DNA of 12,417 bases from an uncultured Demequina sp. (lineage in GTDB: Bacteria > Actinomycetota > Actinomycetes > Actinomycetales > Demequinaceae): assembly GCA_937925595.1 (NCBI GenBank), contig CALALQ010000330.1, positions 1-12,417 on the forward strand, given 5' to 3'. The position numbers and the translations under genes are program-made. Positions 6,383 to 12,417 of this stretch are shown here, one piece after another (positions within the stretch are counted from its first letter, which is position 1; every line of letters begins with the position of its first letter). Under the pieces are notes generated by a model, which saw only the letters and a program-made list of their open reading frames with translations, had not been told where the DNA came from and made no database searches.

Positions 6383-9003
6383 GTTGACTCCTCGGACGCG
6401 GAGTTGTCGATGTCGAAGACAAGATCGCCGTCGCGCACGTCGAGGGTGACCGTCGCGCCGTCCATGACTTCGCCGCTGAGCAGCGCCCGCCCCAGCCGTG
6501 TCTCGATTTCGTGGCTGATGTAGCGGCGCAGCGGCCGGGCCCCGTACACCGGGTCGTAGCCGCGGTCGGCGATCAGCTCCCGCGCTTCCGGGGTCAGCTC
6601 GAGGCGGATCCGACGCTCCGCCAGCCGGGCGCGCAGGTCGGTGAACTGCAGTTCCACGATGTCCTGGATCTGCGCGCGTCCCAGCGGCGCGAACACCACG
6701 ATGTCGTCCACCCGGTTGAGGAATTCTGGGCGGAAGTGGGCGCGGAGCTCACCGAGGACTCTGTTGCGGATGTCTTCGGGGATCTCGCCGCCCTCGGTCT
6801 GCAGCAGGTGATGCGCACCGATGTTGGAGGTCATGATCACGATGGTGTTGCGGAAGTCCACCGTGCGGCCCTGGCTGTCAGTGATCCGCCCGTCGTCGAG
6901 GACTTGCAGCAGCGTGTTGAACACGTCCGGGTGGGCCTTCTCGATCTCGTCGAACAGGACCACGCTGTAGGGATGACGGCGGACGGCTTCGGTCAGCTGC
7001 CCACCCTCGTCGTACCCGACGTACCCGGGAGGTGCCCCGACCAGGCGGCTGACGGTGTGCCGTTCCTGGTACTCGCTCATATCGAGGCGGACCATCGCGG
7101 ACTCACTGTCGAACAGGGCCTGGGCGAGCGTCTTTGCCAGTTCGGTCTTCCCGACCCCGGTCGGCCCGAGGAAGATGAATGATCCGATGGGGCGGCGGGG
7201 GTCGCGGATGCCGGAGCGAGCACGGATGATCGCATCGCTGACCAGCGAGATCGCCTCATCCTGTCCGACCACCCGCTCCCGGAGGGTGGCGTCGAGCGAA
7301 AGGATCTTGTTCCGCTCCCCCTCCTGCAGCCGGGCCACCGGGATGCCCGTCCACGCGGCGACGATCTCCGCGATCTCATCCTCGGTGACCACTTCGCGCA
7401 GCAGCCGCTGCCCGCCCTGCTTGGCGGCCAGCCGCTCCTCTTCCGCCTTGAGGCGGCGTTCGGCGTCAGCCAGCGCCCCGTACCGCAGTTCGGCAGCACG
7501 GTTGAGGTCGTAGGAGCGTTCGGCGTCCTCGGCCTCGCGGCGCAGCCGTTCCAACTCGCCACGCAGCTCCTGCACCTTCCGGATCGCTTGACGTTCCGCC
7601 TCCCACTGTGCGCGCTTCGAATCCGCCTCTGCCTTCAGATCGGTCAGTTCCCGCCGCAGCTCCTCCAGCCGGTTCTTGCTCGCAGCGTCTGTCTCCTTCG
7701 ACAGCGCCGCTTCCTCGATCTCCAGGCGGGTCACCCGCCGGGTCAGCTCGTCGAGCTCAGCGGGCATCGAGTCGATCTCGGTGCGCAGCCGCGCGCAGGC
7801 TTCGTCAATGAGGTCGATGGCCTTGTCCGGCAGGAACCGGTCAGAGATGTACCGGTGGGACAGCACGGCGGCGGCGACCAGGGCGCTGTCCTGGATACGC
7901 ACCCCATGGAAGACCTCCAGCCGTTCCCGCAGGCCTCGCAGAATGGAGATCGCGTCCTCCACGTCAGGCTCCTCGACCATCACCGTCTGGAACCGTCGCT
8001 CCAGGGCGGCGTCTTTCTCGATGTGCTTGCGGTACTCATCGAGGGTGGTCGCCCCGATGAGGTGCAGTTCACCGCGGGCGAGCATCGGCTTGAGCATGTT
8101 GCCGGCGTCCATCGCCCCCTCGGTGGCTCCCGCCCCCACCAGGGTGTGCAGCTCGTCGATGAACAGCAGGATGCGTCCCTCCGCTGCTTTCACCTCCGCC
8201 AGGACTGCCTTCATTCGCTCTTCGAACTCACCCCGGTACTTCGCCCCCGCCACCAGCGCGGACAGGTCCAGAGAGAAGATCGTCTTGTCCCGCAAGCCTT
8301 CGGGGACATCTTCGCGGAGGATGCGCTGGGCTAGTCCTTCCACGATGGCGGTCTTGCCGACGCCGGGCTCCCCGATGAGGACGGGGTTATTCTTGGTCTT
8401 GCGGGAGAGGATCTGAATGACCCGGCGGATCTCCGCGTCACGCCCGATGACCGGGTCAAGCTTGCCCAGCCGGGCGTCAGCGACCAGGTCACGGCCGTAC
8501 TTCTCCAGCGCCTCGTAGGTCTGCTCGGGGGTGGCGGAGTTCACATGCTGGTTGCCGCGGATCCTGGTGAGCGCGCTGAGGAAGCTCTCCCGGGTGACAC
8601 CGTGCCCGCGCAGCACGCGGGACGCGGCACGGTTGGAGGAGTCGTCGGCGAGGGCCAACACGAGATGCTCCACGGAGATGTAGGAGTCTTTCAGCCGCTT
8701 TGCCTCCCGCTCCGCCCGTTCCAGGGTGGAGGTGAGGCTGCGGCTCACGTACACCTGACCGGTCTGCGGGGAGGACCCGGAGACGCTGGGCTTGCGGGCG
8801 ATCTCCGCTTCGACGTCGGCGCGTACCGCTTCCACGTCAGCACCCGCTGTCTGCAGCAGTCGGGGAACCAGCCCCTCCTCCTGCTGCAGCAGTGCGAGCA
8901 GGAGATGCTCCTCATCCGTCTCGATCTGACCGGCCAGGACCGCGATGCTCTGGGCCGAGGTGAGCGCTTCCTGCGACTTCTGAGTGAGCGAGTTCATGTC
9001 CAT
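6379..9003 (-). CDS. clpB: ClpB disaggregase (Hsp100, class I AAA+)
   Basis: This hexameric AAA+ unfoldase pulls polypeptides out of aggregates together with DnaK. It has 874 residues, about the usual ClpB length. The N-domain covers about 1-150. AAA1 has Walker A GEPGVGKT (211-218), Walker B FIDE (281-284) and pore loop KYRGEF (255-260). A long coiled-coil M-domain spans about 405-530. AAA2 has Walker A GPTGVGKT (613-620), pore loop GYVG (660-663), Walker B FDE (684-686) and a D2-small domain ending RPLRRYI. The M-domain separates ClpB from ClpA and ClpX and is the DnaK docking surface, consistent with dnaK in the same operon. There is no ClpP-binding IGF/IGL loop that I can see. The start at 9003 has AAGGAG seven bases upstream. 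A second ATG at 8997 forms an ATGA with the cbpM stop but would have poor spacing. Confidence 0.97.
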   Translation of the reverse strand: MDMNSLTQKSQEALTSAQSIAVLAGQIETDEEHLLLALLQQEEGLVPRLLQTAGADVEAVRADVEAEIARKPSVSGSSPQTGQVYVSRSLTSTLERAEREAKRLKDSYISVEHLVLALADDSSNRAASRVLRGHGVTRESFLSALTRIRGNQHVNSATPEQTYEALEKYGRDLVADARLGKLDPVIGRDAEIRRVIQILSRKTKNNPVLIGEPGVGKTAIVEGLAQRILREDVPEGLRDKTIFSLDLSALVAGAKYRGEFEERMKAVLAEVKAAEGRILLFIDELHTLVGAGATEGAMDAGNMLKPMLARGELHLIGATTLDEYRKHIEKDAALERRFQTVMVEEPDVEDAISILRGLRERLEVFHGVRIQDSALVAAAVLSHRYISDRFLPDKAIDLIDEACARLRTEIDSMPAELDELTRRVTRLEIEEAALSKETDAASKNRLEELRRELTDLKAEADSKRAQWEAERQAIRKVQELRGELERLRREAEDAERSYDLNRAAELRYGALADAERRLKAEEERLAAKQGGQRLLREVVTEDEIAEIVAAWTGIPVARLQEGERNKILSLDATLRERVVGQDEAISLVSDAIIRARSGIRDPRRPIGSFIFLGPTGVGKTELAKTLAQALFDSESAMVRLDMSEYQERHTVSRLVGAPPGYVGYDEGGQLTEAVRRHPYSVVLFDEIEKAHPDVFNTLLQVLDDGRITDSQGRTVDFRNTIVIMTSNIGAHHLLQTEGGEIPEDIRNRVLGELRAHFRPEFLNRVDDIVVFAPLGRAQIQDIVELQFTDLRARLAERRIRLELTPEARELIADRGYDPVYGARPLRRYISHEIETRLGRALLSGEVMDGATVTLDVRDGDLVFDIDNSASEEST
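6388..6393 (-). promoter_or_regulatory. Ribosome binding site of the thioredoxin gene
   Basis: The minus strand reads GAGGAG inside the clpB 3' end, five bases before the ATG at 6382. The thioredoxin can therefore be initiated directly as well as by coupling. Confidence 0.65.
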
Positions 9004-9305
9004 GAGGTGTCTCCTTCAAGTCGAATACTGCGTTGCTGCTCGAGCTGCTCGATGCGGGCAAGCAGGTCCAGCACGAGCGCGATTCCGGCGTAGTTCACGG
9101 CAAGATCGGAGTGCAGACGCACGATGGTGTGCACGCGGGCGGGGACGGTACGGGCGAACCACAGCCGGCCGCTGGTGTCGACGTGGGCGGTGACCAGCCC
9201 CAGCTCGACGAACTTCCGCAGCGTATCCGGGTGGATACCTGCGGCCACCGCGGTCGCCGCCAGGTCGGCCCGGGCGACACGGACGGGCAGGTGATGTGAG
9301 GTCAT
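8994..9305 (-). CDS. cbpM: CbpM-type chaperone modulator (MerR-like fold)
   Basis: In E. coli CbpM binds the J-domain of CbpA and blocks its work with DnaK. This 103-residue protein has the family layout: an N-terminal MerR-like helix-turn-helix region (about 14-40, [24 protein letters not shown]), a short strand hairpin with GRLWFART (46-52), then the CbpM-like helix [21 protein letters not shown] (62-82) and a polar helix [11 protein letters not shown]. The segment R-L-x-x-D/E-L-A-x-x-x-x-G-I-A is what separates it from HspR. HspR normally occupies this place in actinobacterial dnaK operons. Its ATG overlaps the cbpA stop (ATGA), with GGAGAGG upstream. The pairing with a CbpA-type J-protein immediately upstream supports the call. 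HspR-like DNA binding cannot be excluded, since both share the MerR-like fold. Confidence 0.82.
   Translation of the reverse strand: MTSHHLPVRVARADLAATAVAAGIHPDTLRKFVELGLVTAHVDTSGRLWFARTVPARVHTIVRLHSDLAVNYAGIALVLDLLARIEQLEQQRSIRLEGDTSWT
9011..9016 (-). promoter_or_regulatory. Ribosome binding site deciding the clpB start
   Basis: The minus strand reads AAGGAG, seven bases from the ATG at 9003 and thirteen from the ATG at 8997. The spacing favours 9003, which makes clpB overlap cbpM by 10 bases. Confidence 0.65.
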
Positions 9306-10189
9306 GATCCTCTCCTGGCATCAAACGACGATACGTCGCGGAGCTGTTCGAACAGCTCCTTCTCCTTCTTGCTGAGAGTGCGGGGAACGACGACCTTCAC
9401 CCGCGCATACAGGTCTCCCGGCTGTCCTCTGCGGGGCATCCCCTGCCCGCGCAGGCGGAGCCGCCTGCCAGTGGACGAGCCGGGCGGAACGTGCGCGGTG
9501 ACCGGGCCGCCGGGGGTGGGCACGCTGACATCCGCGCCCAGCGCCGCCTCCCACGGTGAGATGGGAAGGTCCGTTTCGATGTCCGCGCCGCTGAGCCGGT
9601 ACCGCTTGCTGTCCTTCACGCGCAGCGTGACCAGCAGGTCCCCGTCCTGTCCGTCGGCGCCCGCTCCGCCTGCGCCCGCGATCCGCAGCCGCTGCCCGTC
9701 GACAGCGCCCGCTGGGATGTCGATGGTGTACTCCTGCGCGCCACCGTACGGCGACGCGACCTGCACGGTGCGCCGCCCGCCCCGGTAGGCCTCCTCGACG
9801 GTTATCTCCAGCTCCGCGGTGTGGTCGGCGCCGCGACCGAAACCACCGAAGCCGCCCCCGAACAGGTCCTCCCAGTTCACGCTCTGCGCGCCGCCCGCGC
9901 TCCACGTGTATCGGGTGCCGCCGCTGCGGCGCGGCTGCTCGGAGGAGCGAGCCGCGTCCGCGGCGGCGTACTGCCGGAAGTTCTCACCGAACCGGTCGTA
10001 CTGTGCGCGGGTTTCCGGGTCCGACAGCACATCGTGGGCTTCACTGATCCGTTTGAAGGTATCCTCCGCCCCCGGGGTCCTGTTGACGTCCGGGTGGAAC
10101 TTGCGGGCCTTCTCCCGGTAGGCGCGGCGAATCTCCTTCTGATCCGCCGACCGGGAGACCCCCAGCACGCTGTAGAGATCCTCCGCCAT
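9302..10189 (-). CDS. cbpA: CbpA-type J-domain co-chaperone (DnaJ family, no zinc finger)
   Basis: This co-chaperone stimulates DnaK ATPase and delivers substrates. It has 295 residues, close to E. coli CbpA (about 306). An N-terminal J-domain (about 4-68) has the HPD motif at 32-34. A short G/F segment, LFGGGFGGFGRG, lies at 109-120. Two beta-sandwich C-terminal substrate domains cover about 124-270, seen as IDIPAGAVDGQRLRI and HVPPGSSTGRRLRLRGQG. The four CxxCxGxG zinc repeats of true DnaJ are absent; the protein has no cysteine at all. The start at 10189 is three bases after the grpE stop, with GAGGAG across that stop. The next gene is the matching CbpM modulator. An annotation simply as 'DnaJ' would hide the missing zinc domain. 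Confidence 0.93.
   Translation of the reverse strand: MAEDLYSVLGVSRSADQKEIRRAYREKARKFHPDVNRTPGAEDTFKRISEAHDVLSDPETRAQYDRFGENFRQYAAADAARSSEQPRRSGGTRYTWSAGGAQSVNWEDLFGGGFGGFGRGADHTAELEITVEEAYRGGRRTVQVASPYGGAQEYTIDIPAGAVDGQRLRIAGAGGAGADGQDGDLLVTLRVKDSKRYRLSGADIETDLPISPWEAALGADVSVPTPGGPVTAHVPPGSSTGRRLRLRGQGMPRRGQPGDLYARVKVVVPRTLSKKEKELFEQLRDVSSFDARRGS
9340..9359. repeat. Perfect 20-bp palindrome in the cbpA 3' end
   Basis: GGAGCTGTTCGAACAGCTCC is perfectly self-complementary. It encodes E-L-F-E-Q-L of CbpA and lies about 35 bases upstream of the cbpM start. It could fold into a hairpin in the message or bind a dimeric regulator. The residues are also common at this place in J-proteins, so chance plus codon choice is possible. 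Confidence 0.5.
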
Positions 10190-10192
10190 CTC

Positions 10193-10732
10193 CTACTCCT
10201 CATCCGGCCTGCGGGTGACCACGACCGCAGCCGGTCGCAGCATCCGCTCAGGCGTTCCGAACCCGGGGCGAGTGACGGCGAGGATGCTGCGCGGCGGGAC
10301 GCTGGCATCCTCGACGACCGAGACCGCCTCGTGCAGCTGCGGGTCGAACTCCGCACCGTCGATGACGATCTCGGGGTACCCGAGTGCGCGCAACGCATCA
10401 GCGGCCTGCGCCCGGACGGCCTGCATGCCATCCAGAACGCCCTCGTCAAGGTCCACCCCGAAGCTGAGCGCCCGGTCCAGCGCGTCGACGACGGGCAAGA
10501 AGGCTTTGGCGGTGTGCTGCCGCTCCTGCTCGCGGACGGTCTGGATCTCGCGCGCCATCCGTTTGCGGAGGTTGTCGTAGTCCGCCGCCGTCCGGCGCCA
10601 CCGGTCGTCGGCCGTCTCCAACTGGGCGGCGAGCGCTGCTTGCGCGGCGCGGATCTCCTCCGGGGATACGTCGGTGAGGTCGTCGTTCAGCAGGTCCACG
10701 GCCCGCGTGTCCTCGTTCTGCTCCTCGACCAT
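10193..10732 (-). CDS. grpE: GrpE nucleotide exchange factor
   Basis: GrpE is a dimeric thermosensor that releases ADP from DnaK and completes its folding cycle. This protein has 179 residues, within the normal range. An acidic N-terminus precedes a long helix (about 24-75, with the family motif DYDNLRKR at 51-58), then AFLPVVDALDRAL (77-89) and the beta domain with FDPQLHEAVSVV (129-140) and MLRPAAVVV (164-172). The canonical lysine-glycine-tyrosine step before the last strands reads RPGFGTPERM here, a small deviation. The start at 10732 is preceded by GGAGGGAGG six bases away. It follows dnaK by 18 bases and leads directly into cbpA. Confidence 0.95.
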   Translation of the reverse strand: MVEEQNEDTRAVDLLNDDLTDVSPEEIRAAQAALAAQLETADDRWRRTAADYDNLRKRMAREIQTVREQERQHTAKAFLPVVDALDRALSFGVDLDEGVLDGMQAVRAQAADALRALGYPEIVIDGAEFDPQLHEAVSVVEDASVPPRSILAVTRPGFGTPERMLRPAAVVVTRRPDEE

Positions 10733-10738
10733 CGCGAT

Positions 10739-10747
10739 CCTCCCTCC
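10739..10747 (-). promoter_or_regulatory. Ribosome binding site of grpE
   Basis: GGAGGGAGG on the minus strand, six bases before the ATG at 10732, in the only open gap (18 bases) between dnaK and grpE. Confidence 0.7.
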
Positions 10748-10750
10748 GTG

Positions 10751-12417
<1,667 letters not shown>

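Noticed and set aside
7588..8416. Long plus-strand ORFs opposite clpB (also at 6511-7182, 2306-2746 and 3377-3982)
   Set aside because: These are GC-rich antisense frames without motifs, fully covered by well supported minus-strand genes.

Overview
The window is high-GC DNA with actinobacterial character: strongly G/C-ending codons, an actinobacterial-looking IS3-family element, and a two-membrane-segment 'general stress protein 17M-like' protein of a type common in Actinobacteria. I cannot name a genus. All genes I accept lie on the minus strand, so transcription runs from right to left.

From 12417 down to about 2612 there is one long proteostasis and redox operon. The order is dnaK (5' end outside the window), grpE, a CbpA-type J-protein without zinc finger, a CbpM-type chaperone modulator, clpB, a zinc-ribbon thioredoxin (TrxC type), a small UBP-type zinc-finger protein, a fusion of a cyclic-nucleotide-binding-like domain with a thioredoxin-reductase-like flavoprotein, an alpha/beta hydrolase, and an Hsp20 small heat-shock protein. 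The genes are very tightly packed. Six consecutive junctions, from cbpA to the hydrolase, contain an ATGA overlap, which suggests translational coupling and roughly fixed stoichiometry. DnaK, GrpE and CbpA with ClpB form a complete refolding and disaggregation machine, and Hsp20 would hold aggregates in a form that ClpB can use. CbpM would tune CbpA. The thioredoxin, UBP finger and flavoprotein block adds a thiol-redox or signalling arm whose exact chemistry is unclear. The layout resembles known accessory heat-resistance islands in logic (small Hsp, ClpB-family disaggregase, thioredoxin, stress membrane protein), and the DnaK looks unlike the housekeeping actinobacterial DnaK. I therefore infer an accessory, possibly transferred, stress island.

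After a gap of 168 bases comes a separate gene for the membrane stress protein (1916-2443) with its own strong ribosome binding site. Next is an apparently intact 1350-bp IS3-family insertion sequence (498-1847) with 28-bp imperfect terminal repeats and an orfA/orfB pair in a -1 frame relation. Beyond it lies a short ORF (121-459) that looks like the C-terminal third of a DUF2971 protein. Its N-terminal part is not found on the other side of the element and no target duplication is visible, so this island edge appears to be rearranged.

The most unusual points are the flavoprotein that lacks the CxxC of thioredoxin reductase yet sits in a thioredoxin operon, the UBP zinc finger between them, the pairing of CbpA/CbpM with DnaK/GrpE/ClpB in place of DnaJ/HspR, and the run of ATGA junctions.
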